Below are positions 56,491 to 64,000 of a DNA stretch of 64,000 nucleotides, piece by piece; the first letter of the stretch is position 1; each line of letters begins with the position of its first letter. A model generated the notes under the pieces. It was not told where the DNA came from and ran no database searches. It saw only the letters and a list, made by a program, of their open reading frames with translations. Made by a program: the position numbers and the translations under genes. The DNA is from DASSSQ01 sp963839285 (lineage in GTDB: Bacteria; Actinomycetota; Thermoleophilia; Gaiellales; Gaiellaceae): positions 62,001-126,000 of the forward strand of contig CAWIUN010000020.1 of the NCBI GenBank assembly GCA_963839285.1, in the 5' to 3' direction.

Positions 56491-56998
56491 TCTCGCCGGG
56501 CCGCCTCGACGTACGGCGCGCACCGCGTCGTGGTCCTTGACGCCCGGCTCGCGCTCGAGGTCGAGCCGCGTCGACCGCCCACGGCCGGACGCGCTCGATC
56601 GCGGCGCGCGACGTTCTCCGGCCGAGAGCCCGCCCGCGAGCATCACGCGGCCCGCCGGCCGCGCGCGGCCGCGTCCCGAGTGCGGACGGGTCGTCGCTCC
56701 TGCCACGGCAGGTCGAGCACGCGCGCGACCTCCTCACCGTCGCGCAGCAGCACGGCGTCGCGGGCGCGGATGGCCGTCCTCGCGCGCGTAGAGCTGGACG
56801 AGGTCGGCGCCGGTCGTCGCCGGCCTCGCCGACGTAGACGGCGACCGAGAGCACCGTCTCCGGGCACGTCGGCAGCACCGCTCGGCGCGGCGCGGGCTCT
56901 CCGTCGCGAGGATGAAGCCGACCAGGTCGGCGCCGGCCTCGACCGCGGCGTCGACGTCCTCCTGCGCGCGTCAGCCCGCAGACCTTGACGAGCGGCCG
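56487..56998 (-). CDS. trpF: Phosphoribosylanthranilate isomerase domain (probable TrpC-TrpF fusion)
   Basis: About 171-190 residues of the TIM-barrel isomerase. It starts RPLVKVCGLTRAEDVDAAVE with the catalytic Cys in V-C-G-L-T, then GADLVGFILATESPRRAE, VSVAVYVGEAG-like strand, VMLAGGLSAENVARAIERVR and GVKDHDAVRAYVEAARRE at the end. No start codon is available between the end of the TrpC domain and VKVCGLT, and the frame is continuous across KLRELLSRPLVKVCGLT, so a bifunctional TrpCF protein is likely. Breaks near 56955, 56890, 56817, 56768, 56690, 56605, 56570 and 56520. Confidence 0.85.
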
Positions 56999-57664
56999 CG
57001 AGAGCAGCTCGCGCAGCTTCGCCGCCGGGTCGGGGGCGCGCATCAGCGCCGAGCCGACGAGGATCGCGTCCGCGCCGGCGAGCTCGGCGCCGCGCCCTGC
57101 GCGCGCGCTCGATCGCCGCTCTCGGCGATCACGACGCGGTCGCGCGGCGCGCGGCGCGACGAGCTCGAGCTGCGCCGCGCGGTCGATCGCGGAACGTGGA
57201 CAGGTCGCGCGCGTTGACGCCGATCGACCGGCGCGCCGAGGCGCGACGGCGCGCTCGAGCTCCTCGGCGTCGTGCGCCTCGACGAGCGTGTCGAGACCGA
57301 GCGCGTCGGCGTGCGCCAGCAGCGCGCGCGCAGGCGCGGTCGTCGAGGTCGCGCAGGAGCAGCAGCGCCGCGTCGGCGCCCGCCTCGCGCAGCTCGTCGC
57401 AGCTCGCGCCTCGTCGTGGAAGAAGCCCTTGCCGAGCAGCGGCACGTCGGTCGCCGCGCGCGCGGCCCGCAGGTCGTCCAGCGTGCCGCCGAAGCGCTCG
57501 TCGACGAGCACCGAGACCGCGGCGGCGCCCGCGCGCCTCGTACGCGGCCGCGATCGCGGCCGGGTCCGCGTCCGGCCGCAGGTCGCCGGCCGACGGCGAG
57601 CGCCGCTTGACCTCGGCGATCGCCGGCAAGGCCCGGCCGCGCGAGCGCGTCCGCGGAACCTCAC
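56999..57664 (-). CDS. trpC: Indole-3-glycerol phosphate synthase domain, N-terminally short
   Basis: Closes the indole ring. Core motifs: PAIAEVKRRSPSAGDLRPDA with catalytic Lys, AVSVLVDERFGGTLDDLRAA, DVPLLGKGFFHDEA (Lys), LGLDTLVEAHDAEELERAV, GVNARDLSTF and RVVIAESGI-like strand followed by GADAILVGSALMRAPDPAAK. GTG 57662-57664 overlaps the trpD stop and leaves only about 15 residues before I-A-E-V-K-R, whereas family members have 45-50. The N-terminal helix that lines the active site therefore seems missing. Breaks near 57630, 57538, 57405, 57335, 57240, 57190 and 57105. Confidence 0.87.
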
Positions 57665-58682
57665 GCCGGCACCCCTCCTGCGAGAACGCGGCGAGCCGCT
57701 CGAGCCGGTCGCGCGCCGCGCCCGAGTCGATCGCCTGCGCGCGCGAGCTCGATGCCCTCGCGCAGGTCGGCGGCGTGGCCGGCCGCGGCGATCGCGCCGG
57801 CGGCGTTCAGCAGGACGGCGTCGCGCGGCCGCCGCGCTCGCCCGCGAGGACCTCGCGGATCGCGCGCGCGTTCTCGGCCGGCGTCGCCGCCGCGAGGTCC
57901 TCGGCGGCGCAGCGGGCGACGCCGAGGTCGAGCGGGTCGATCGTCGCGCTCCGCACCGCGCCGTCGACGACCTCGCAGACGAGGTTCGGGCCGGCCGGCG
58001 ACAGCTCGTCGATGCCGCCCGGCGCCGTGGACGACGAAGGCGCGGCTGCGCGCCGAGCTGGGCGAGCGCCTCCGCGATCGTGCGCACGAGCGCGGCGAGT
58101 AGACGCCGACGACCTGCGCCGCGCGCCGCGCCGGGTTCGTCAGCGGGCCGAGCACGTTGAAGACGGTTCGCGACGCCGAGCTCGCGCGCACCGGCGCCGC
58201 GTGGCGCATCGCGGGGTGGTGCGCCGGCGCGAAGAAGAAGCCGAAGCCGAGCTCGTCGATCGAGCGCGCGATCCGCTCCGGCGGCAGCTCGAGGTCGAAG
58301 CCGAGCGCCTCGAGCACGTCGGCCGACCCGACGCCGACGACACCGCGCGGTTGCCGTGCTTCGCGACGCGCGCGCCGGCGGCCGCCGCGACGAGCGCCGC
58401 CGCCGTCGAGATGTTGAACGTGTGCGCGCCGTCGCCGCCGGTGCCGGCCGTGTCGACGAGATCGTCCGCTGCGGCTGCACCGGCGAGCGCGTGCTCGCGC
58501 ATCGCCTCGCGCAGCCGGCGATCTCGTCCGCCGTCTCGCCCTTGGCGCGCAGCGCGACGAGGAAGCCGCCGATCTGCGCCGGCGTCGCGCCGCCCGGCCA
58601 TGATCTCGTCCATGACCTCGCGCGCCTCCTCGCGCGTCGAGGTCGATCGGCCGTCGAGCAGCCGTGCGAGCGCCTGCGGCGA

Positions 58683-58686
<4 letters not shown>
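57661..58686 (-). CDS. trpD: Anthranilate phosphoribosyltransferase
   Basis: Transfers phosphoribose from PRPP to anthranilate. About 345 residues. Motifs: EVMDEIMAGGATPAQIGGFL, ALRAKGETADEIAGLREAMR, the PRPP loop VDTAGTGGDGAHTFNISTAA, VAKHGNRAVSSASGSADVLE, FFFAPAHHPAMRHAAPVRAE, FNVLGPLTNPARRAAQVVGV and FVVHGAGGIDELS. Start GTG 58684-58686, in a GTGA overlap with trpG. Several breaks (58660, 58595, 58515, 58460, 58345, 58170, 58095, 58025, 57825 and 57745). Its TGA overlaps the trpC GTG. Confidence 0.92.
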
Positions 58687-59253
<567 letters not shown>

Positions 59254-59257
<4 letters not shown>

Positions 59258-60488
59258 TGCTCCGCCTCCGCCAGCTCGATCGCGGTCTCGAGCGCCGCGA
59301 GCTTGCTCAGGCACTCCTCGTGCTCGGCCGCCGGATCGGAGTCGGCCACGATCCCGCCGCCCGCCTGGAGGAGCGCCACGCCGTCGCGCAGGACGATCGT
59401 CCGGATCGCGATGCACGTGTCCATCGTCCCGCCGGGCAGCGACATAGCCGACCGCGCCCGCGTAGGCCCGCGCCGGTAGCCCTCGAGCTCCGAGATGATC
59501 TGCATCGCCCGCACCTTCGGCGCGCCCGAGACCGTGCCCGGCGGGGAAGCAGGCGCGCAGCAGGTCGAACGGGTCGACGCCCGGCGCAGCTCGCCCACGA
59601 CCTCCGAGACGAGGTGGGTCACGTGCGAGAAGCGCTCCGCCGTGCAGGAACCGCTCGACGCGGACCGTGCCGGGCGCGGCACACGCGCGAGAGGTCGTTG
59701 CGGCCGAGGTCGACGAGCATGACGTGCTCGGCCCGGTCCTTCTCGGAGGCGAGCAGCGCGCTCGGCGTCGCCCTCGCCGGGCGCGTCGTGCCCGCGATCG
59801 GGTTCAGCGCTCGCGCGGCCGTCCTCGAACTTGACGAGCGTCTCCGGCGACGAGCCGACGAGCGCGAGCTCGCCGAGCTCGAGCAGGAACAGGTAGGGCG
59901 ACGGGTTCACGCGGCGCAGCGCGCGGTAGAGCTCGAGCGCGCGCGCGCCGACGTCGGCCGTCGGCGCGCTGCGAGAGGACGATCTGGAACGCGTCGCCGC
60001 GGCGGATGTGCTCCTTCGCACGCGGACCCGGCGCTCGTAGTCGGCGCGGTCGGGAAGCGCCGCAGCGCGCCGCGCTCGCCGGCTCCCGCGCGGGAGCTCC
60101 GGCGTCGGCCCGGCGAGCAGGCCGCCGAGCTCGTCCGCGTCGCCGTGGAGACCTCGGCGACGCCGCGGGCGTGGTCGAAGCGGACGAGCGCGTCGGCGAC
60201 GACGAAGCGGCTCTCGGGGAGGCCCGGCCCCGCGTCCGGCAGCGGCACCGTCGGCTCGAGCGTCGCGGCGGGGTCGTAGCCGAGGTAGCCGACGACCGGC
60301 TCGCCGAGCGCCTCCGCCTCGTCGAAGGAGACGAGCCGCGAGCCGCAGCCGACGAGCGAGTAGCGGCCGAGCCGTCCTGCTCGACCGACTCGAGCAGGAA
60401 GCTCGCCTCGCCCCGGCTCGCGCAGGCGCAGGTACGCCCCGAGCGGGGTGATCAGGTCGGTGTCGATCGTGGTAACGGTCATGGTCAT
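59254..60488 (-). CDS. trpE: Anthranilate synthase component I
   Basis: Makes anthranilate from chorismate with TrpG. About 410 residues, somewhat shorter than usual (470-500). It shows TTIDTDLITPLGAYLRLREP, GRLGRYSLVGCGSRLVSFDE (near the Trp feedback site), EHIRRGDAFQIVLSQR, PYLFLLELGELALVGSSPET, VMLVDLGRNDLSRVCRAG, FSHVTHLVSEVVGELR, APKVRAMQIISELEGYRRGP and AIRTIVLRDGVALLQAGGGI. ATG 60486-60488 or 60480-60482; both lie just after a terminator-like hairpin. Breaks near 60400, 60160, 60050, 60020, 59970, 59810, 59770, 59690, 59640, 59580, 59535 and 59455. First gene of the trp operon. Confidence 0.92.
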
Positions 60489-60493
60489 CGGCA

Positions 60494-60613
60494 CGAGAAA
60501 AGACCCCCTCGGGTCTTCGGTCGAGCGGGATCGGGCTGTCGCGGGCCGGTCGATGCGCAGGCTCCCGCCCCGCTCGCGGCGCCAGTACCAGGTCGCGGGC
60601 GGGGGGGAGACAT
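60494..60613 (-). promoter_or_regulatory. Candidate trp attenuator: leader with Trp-Tyr-Trp codons and terminator hairpin
   Basis: On the minus strand upstream of trpE, codons TGG TAC TGG lie at 60590-60582. About 65 bases later AAGACCC and GGGTCTT (60517-60500) pair around GAGG and are followed by TTTTCTC, an intrinsic-terminator shape. The hairpin also holds the GAGGGGG that would be the ribosome site of trpE. An ATG at 60613-60611 starts a leader frame if the seven-C run at 60607-60601 has one more C. As read, the Trp-Tyr-Trp frame stays open into trpE, so a leader stop codon is missing. Confidence 0.5.
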
Positions 60614-60650
60614 CCGGCTCAGGTAGGGCGCATGCGGCAGATGCGCGGCC

Positions 60651-61690
60651 ATGGCATCCCCGACCTCCTCGCACGCGCTGCTCACCGACTCCGGGCCCCT
60701 CCGGGCACGGACGCCGCCGCCGAGGTCTGGCGCGAGCGGCGGCCGCGTTCGCCGAGGTGACGACGGACGCGATGGGCTCGTCGATCGCGCGCCTCGCGGC
60801 CGCGGCGAGGGGCCGACGATCGGCTGATGGGTCACGTCGACGAGATCGGCCTCGCGGTGACGCACGTCGAGAACTCCGGCCTGCTCGCGTTCGCGGTCGT
60901 CGGCGGCTCCGACCCCGAGGTGCTCGTCGGCCAGCGGGTGCTCGTCCTGCGCGCCAGGGACGCGAGGTCCCGGGGTGCTCGGCGCGGCGCCGCGATCAGG
61001 CCGTCGCCGAGCTGAACGGCTCGCGCGCCGGTCAAGATCGAGGACCTGCACGTCGACCTCGGGCGCCGGACCCGACGAGGCGCGCCGCGCTCGTCCGCGT
61101 CGGCGACCCGGACGTGCTGGCCGGCGAGCCGCTCGAGCTCGCGTCCGGCGCTCGCCTCGCGCGCTATGGACAACCGGATCGGCGCCTACGTCGTCGCTGG
61201 AGACCGCGCGCGCGCGTCGCCGAGGCGGGCGGCGCCGCCGGCGACGTCGTCGCGGTCGCGTCGGTGCAGGAGGAGATCGGCCTGCACGGCGCCCGCGCGA
61301 GCGCTTCGGCGCTCGACCCCGGCGCCGCGATCGCGGTCGACATGACGCCGCGTCGGACGTTCCCGGCGGCAACCCGCGCCGAGCCGGCAAGGTCGAGCTC
61401 GGCGCCGGGCCGGCGATCGACCGCGGGCCGACGCTGAACCCGCGCCTGGTCGAGCTGATCGATCGCCGTCGCGGGGGACGAGGGGATCGACGTCTCCTTC
61501 GAGGTCTCGACCCGGGCGCACGCACACCGACGCCGACGAGATCCACCTCAGCCGCGCCGGCGTGCCGACCGGGCTCGTCTCGGTCCCGCTCCGCTACGCG
61601 CACTCGCCGATCGGACGGCGCCGCTCTCCGACGTCGAGGGCGCGAGCCGGCTCGTGGCCGCGGCGACGCTGCGGATCGACGGGCAGACGT
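60651..61690 (+). CDS. M42 family metallopeptidase (glutamyl aminopeptidase/endoglucanase-like)
   Basis: Cobalt/zinc aminopeptidase of about 345 residues; these form tetrahedral 12-mers in the cytoplasm. Metal and catalytic residues: LMGHVDEIGLAVTHVENSG (His, Asp), SRAMDNRIGAYV (bridging Asp), VASVQEEIGLHGARAS (Glu-Glu), AIAVDMTPASDVPGG (Asp) and the final His region RATHTDADEIHLSRAGVPTG. ATG 60651 is divergent from trpE across the 160-base leader region. At least fifteen frame breaks, among the most in the window. The exact 3' end, about 61690 after AATLRIDG, could not be fixed. No link to Trp synthesis is evident. Confidence 0.82.
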
Positions 61691-62379
61691 CGCACTCGCG
61701 CGCTGGCCGGGGCCGCGTCCGGAGCGCGCGGCGGGGACGACCCGCGGCGCTCGCCGGCTCCGCAGCAGGCGCTCGAGCGGCGGCCGGGCGACTCGTGCGG
61801 CCGGCCGCGATCGCCAGGAGACGGTCACCTCGAGCCTCGCCTCCTCGGCCGGACACGGGTGCCCGCGCCCCGCGGGCGCACGCGCGTCGAGCGCGCGCCC
61901 CCGGCTGGTGGAATCGCTCGAAGCCCGGCAGCGCGCGCCGCAGCTTCGAGGCCGCGTCGCCGAAGACGGGCCGAGGTGGAGCCGTCGTCCTCGGCCGCCC
62001 AGATCCGCGTCTCGCCGCGGCAGGTGCGCCGGCGCGCCGGCGGCAGCCTGCGCGTGACGTGGCACTCGGCGATCCGGGCGCGCGCCGGCCGTCGACGCGT
62101 CCGGGCCCGGGGTGGCCGGCACGGCGTCGAGGTGGACGCCGAGGTCGAGAAAAGCTCGAGGGCTCACGGTCGGCCGTACGCCGACGCCTGCGAGCGCGGC
62201 CGCGCTGGCGTCCCCCGGGGCGACGCTCCGTTCCCCGCACCCTACTTCCAGGGCACGCCGCGCCGAGGTCGCGCGCTCGACGACGTCGAGGCCGCGCTCG
62301 CGCGGACCCGCCCCGTCGCGTGCGCGCGCCGGCTCGCGGCCGAGGGTGGCGGTGCACGGCGCCGCGGCTAGGCTGGACG
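61690..62379. other. Unresolved stretch with coding-like composition on both strands
   Basis: About 690 bases without an identifiable gene. G/C-biased third positions appear in short windows on the plus strand (for example VESLEARQRAPQLRGRVAED near 61905 and GDAPFPAPYFQGTP then ALDDVEAALARTRPVACARR near 62220-62340). They also appear on the minus strand (FLDLGVHLDAVPATPG near 62130, VFGDAASKLRRALPGFERFH near 61940). Frame breaks make it impossible to choose. A 150-220 residue plus-strand gene between the peptidase and the thiolase is slightly favoured because its residue mix includes Phe, Tyr and Gln. Confidence 0.4.
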
Positions 62380-63531
62380 GTGAGCCGCAGGGTCCGTCAT
62401 GGTCGCCGCCGTGCCGCACGCCTTCGGCGCGGGCGGGGGGCTGGCCGGGCTCTCCGGCGCCCGAGCTGGGTGCGCACGTCATCCGGGCCGCCTCGACCGC
62501 GCCGGGCTCGAGGCGGGCGAGGTCGAATACGTGATCATGGGCCAGGTGCTCCAGGCGGGCGCCGGCCAGGCGCCCGCTCGGCAGGCGGCGATCGGCGCGG
62601 GCCTGCCGAAAGAGCTGCCGGCGGACACGATCAACAAGGTCTGCGCGTCGTCGATCCGTGCGGTCGAGATCGCCGACTCGATGATCCGCGCCGGCGACCA
62701 CGAGGTGATCGTCACCGGCGGGATGGAATCGATGTCGAACACTCCGTACCTGCTCAAGCGGGCGCGCTTCGGCTACCGGATGGGGCACGGGGAGCTGATC
62801 GACTCGATGGTCTACGACGGGCTCACCTCCACCTTCGACGGACTGCACATGATCCAGCAGGCGTCCGATCGTCTCGCGCGAGCTGGGCATCTCCCGCGAG
62901 GCCCAGGACGCATGGGCGCTGCGATCGCACGAGCGCGCCGTCCACGCGATCGACAGCGGTGCCTTCACGGACGAGATCGTCCCGGTCGGCGACCTCGCGG
63001 TCGACGAGGGCCGCGGCGGGACACGACCCTCGACAAGCTCGCCGACCTCGCGCCCGTCTTCGATCCGGAGGGTACGACCACGGCGGCAACGCCCCCGGCG
63101 TCAACGACGGTGCGGCGTGCGTGGTCGTCACGAGCGAGGAGTACGCACGCCGGCGCGACCTGCCGGTCCTCGCCACCATCCTCGCGCAGGGCTACGTCGC
63201 CGACGATTTCGCCTTCCTCGCGCGCACGCCGGCGAAGGCCGGAGCGGTGGCGCTCGGCAAGGCCGGCAGGACGATCGACGAGGTCGAGCGGGTCGAGATC
63301 AACGAGGCCTTCGCCTCGGTCGCGCACAACTCGACGCGGATGCTGGGGGTCGACGAGGACAAGGTCAACGTCAACGGCGGTGCGGTGGCGCTCGGGCACC
63401 CGATCGGCGCCTCCGGCGCGCGCATCCTGGGCACGATGGTGCACGAGCTGCGCCGGAACGGCGGCGGGCTGGGCCTCGCGGCGATCTGCTCCGGCGGCGG
63501 CCAGGGCGACGCGGTGCTGATCGAGGCCTGA
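62380..63531 (+). CDS. Acetyl-CoA C-acetyltransferase (thiolase)
   Basis: Degradative or biosynthetic thiolase of about 384 residues. Acyl-enzyme Cys in TINKVCASSIRAVEIADSMI, then GGMESMSNTPYLLKRARFGY, RVEINEAFASVAHNSTRML, NVNGGAVALGHPIGASGARI (catalytic His) and AAICSGGGQGDAVLIEA (second Cys). GTG 62380-62382 gives an N-terminus of the form MSRRVVMVAAVRTPFG once breaks near 62394, 62415 and 62460 are allowed for; others lie near 62880, 63015 and 63073. Could act as 3-oxoadipyl-CoA thiolase for the pca pathway, but it is 38 kb away, and acetoacetyl-CoA thiolase is as likely. Confidence 0.9.
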   Translation: MSRRVRHGRRRAARLRRGRGAGRALRRPSWVRTSSGPPRPRRARGGRGRIRDHGPGAPGGRRPGARSAGGDRRGPAERAAGGHDQQGLRVVDPCGRDRRLDDPRRRPRGDRHRRDGIDVEHSVPAQAGALRLPDGARGADRLDGLRRAHLHLRRTAHDPAGVRSSRASWASPARPRTHGRCDRTSAPSTRSTAVPSRTRSSRSATSRSTRAAAGHDPRQARRPRARLRSGGYDHGGNAPGVNDGAACVVVTSEEYARRRDLPVLATILAQGYVADDFAFLARTPAKAGAVALGKAGRTIDEVERVEINEAFASVAHNSTRMLGVDEDKVNVNGGAVALGHPIGASGARILGTMVHELRRNGGGLGLAAICSGGGQGDAVLIEA

Positions 63532-63546
63532 GGCGCGCTCGGGCGA

Positions 63547-64000
63547 TCAGGCGTCGGACGGTCCCGGACGCCAGCCCGTGAGGTCGGCCCACTCCTCGGC
63601 GGCGCCCATGATCAGGTCGCAGGCCGGGTCCTTGGCGTCGGCGTAATCGGCGCGGGTCGGGGCGATCGCCGCCAGCCGGCGCTTGAGCTCGGCGTAAGCC
63701 GCCGCCGTGATCGGGTTCTCCAGCAGGTAGTCGCGGAAGAGCAGTGCGTACCGCTGGTTGGGCCGGCCGTCGACGCGCACGTGCACGTTCGCGGGACGCA
63801 GGTCCGCTCGGGCCTTCGAGCAGCCACTTCTCCCAGTCGCCCGGGGTCCAGGTCACGCCGGGCGGGTCGTGGTCGCGGTCGATGTCCGCGCGCCGCTGGA
63901 AGCCGCGGGCCGCGAGCGCCGTCTCGAGCGGCCCACCGGGCTCGAGCGCCGAGCCCGTGATCTGGACGTCGATCACGTCCTTCGCGGCCAGCCCCGGGAC
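63547..64000 (-). CDS. GrpB family protein (UPF0157, nucleotidyltransferase fold), 5' end outside window
   Basis: C-terminal about 150 residues. Visible: VIDVQITGSALEPGGPLETA, LAARGFQRRADIDRDHDPPG, then after breaks near 63830 and 63810 VPANVHVRVDGRPNQRYALL, FRDYLLENPITAAAYAELKR and the end AAEEWADLTGWRPGPSDA. The D-V-x-I/V-T strand and R-x-N-Q-R-x-A-L-L-F-R-D-Y-L sequence are typical of GrpB proteins, which are often fused behind dephospho-CoA kinase (CoaE). The N-terminus lies beyond base 64000, so a CoaE-GrpB fusion can neither be seen nor excluded. Confidence 0.83.

Noticed and set aside
60485..62968. 827-codon minus-strand open frame opposite the peptidase and thiolase genes
   Set aside because: Arg/Pro/Ala-rich shadow translation caused by high GC; plus-strand thiolase and M42 motifs are definite.

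Overview
The window is about 70 % GC with strongly G/C-ending codons, gene overlaps of the ATGA and GTGA type, and FadR-type GntR regulators, deazaflavin-type (Ddn-like) and protocatechuate enzymes typical of Actinomycetota. A soil thermoleophilic lineage (Solirubrobacterales/Gaiellales-like) is my best guess, but nothing here proves the rank. A second property affects every entry: most genes carry one or more single-base frameshifts inside otherwise well conserved enzymes. They look like consensus errors of a long-read or metagenomic assembly rather than decay. Coordinates below therefore give the span of the whole gene, with the frame breaks named.

Region 1 (1-26.5 kb) is an aromatic-acid catabolic island. 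It holds a ThDP enzyme and an ornithine-cyclodeaminase-like protein, a 3-hydroxyisobutyrate-dehydrogenase-like reductase, a solute-binding protein with a class II aldolase, and two 4,5-dihydroxyphthalate-decarboxylase-like proteins. It also holds a zinc alcohol dehydrogenase, a LigK-type aldolase with a LigJ-type hydratase, a phthalate-dioxygenase-like Rieske oxygenase, and an unusual PanB-like protein with an unknown partner. A double cupin, a CoA-transferase pair, a complete pcaHGBDC set and a TauT/NitT-type ABC importer complete it. Two FadR-type GntR regulators lie in the middle, and short TGGT-N3-ACCA-like palindromes recur at several promoters, so a shared regulon is likely.

Region 2 (26.5-41.7 kb) is mixed: an aminotransferase overlapping ATP-type PEP carboxykinase, a MacB/FtsX-like exporter, an FMN reductase, a YceI protein with a divergent MarR regulator, a short RpoD-like sigma factor, a Ddn-like protein, an ABC exporter, an MFS pump, a nitroreductase, a methyltransferase, and an ECF sigma factor with a fused zinc finger, membrane segment and long basic tail.

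Region 3 (41.7-53.8 kb) has a 2-oxoacid:ferredoxin oxidoreductase operon with its own GltD-like flavoprotein, a secreted amidase with repeat domains, a cystathionine gamma-synthase, citrate synthase between two hemerythrin-like genes, thymidine kinase, and a protein joining a ribbon-helix-helix domain to two Clp-N repeats.

Region 4 (53.7-64 kb) is a trp operon (trpE-G-D-C/F-B-methyltransferase-A) with a candidate attenuator. It is divergent from an M42 peptidase gene, which is followed by an unresolved stretch, a thiolase and part of a GrpB-like gene.

The most unusual DNA-level signals are palindromes. An exact 18-base stem-loop occurs three times, with a fourth degenerate copy. Three long intergenic palindromes have 15- to 23-bp arms. 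Four convergent gene pairs overlap by exactly the four bases CTAG, so that both stop codons share one palindrome. No tRNA, rRNA, CRISPR array or transposase was recognised.
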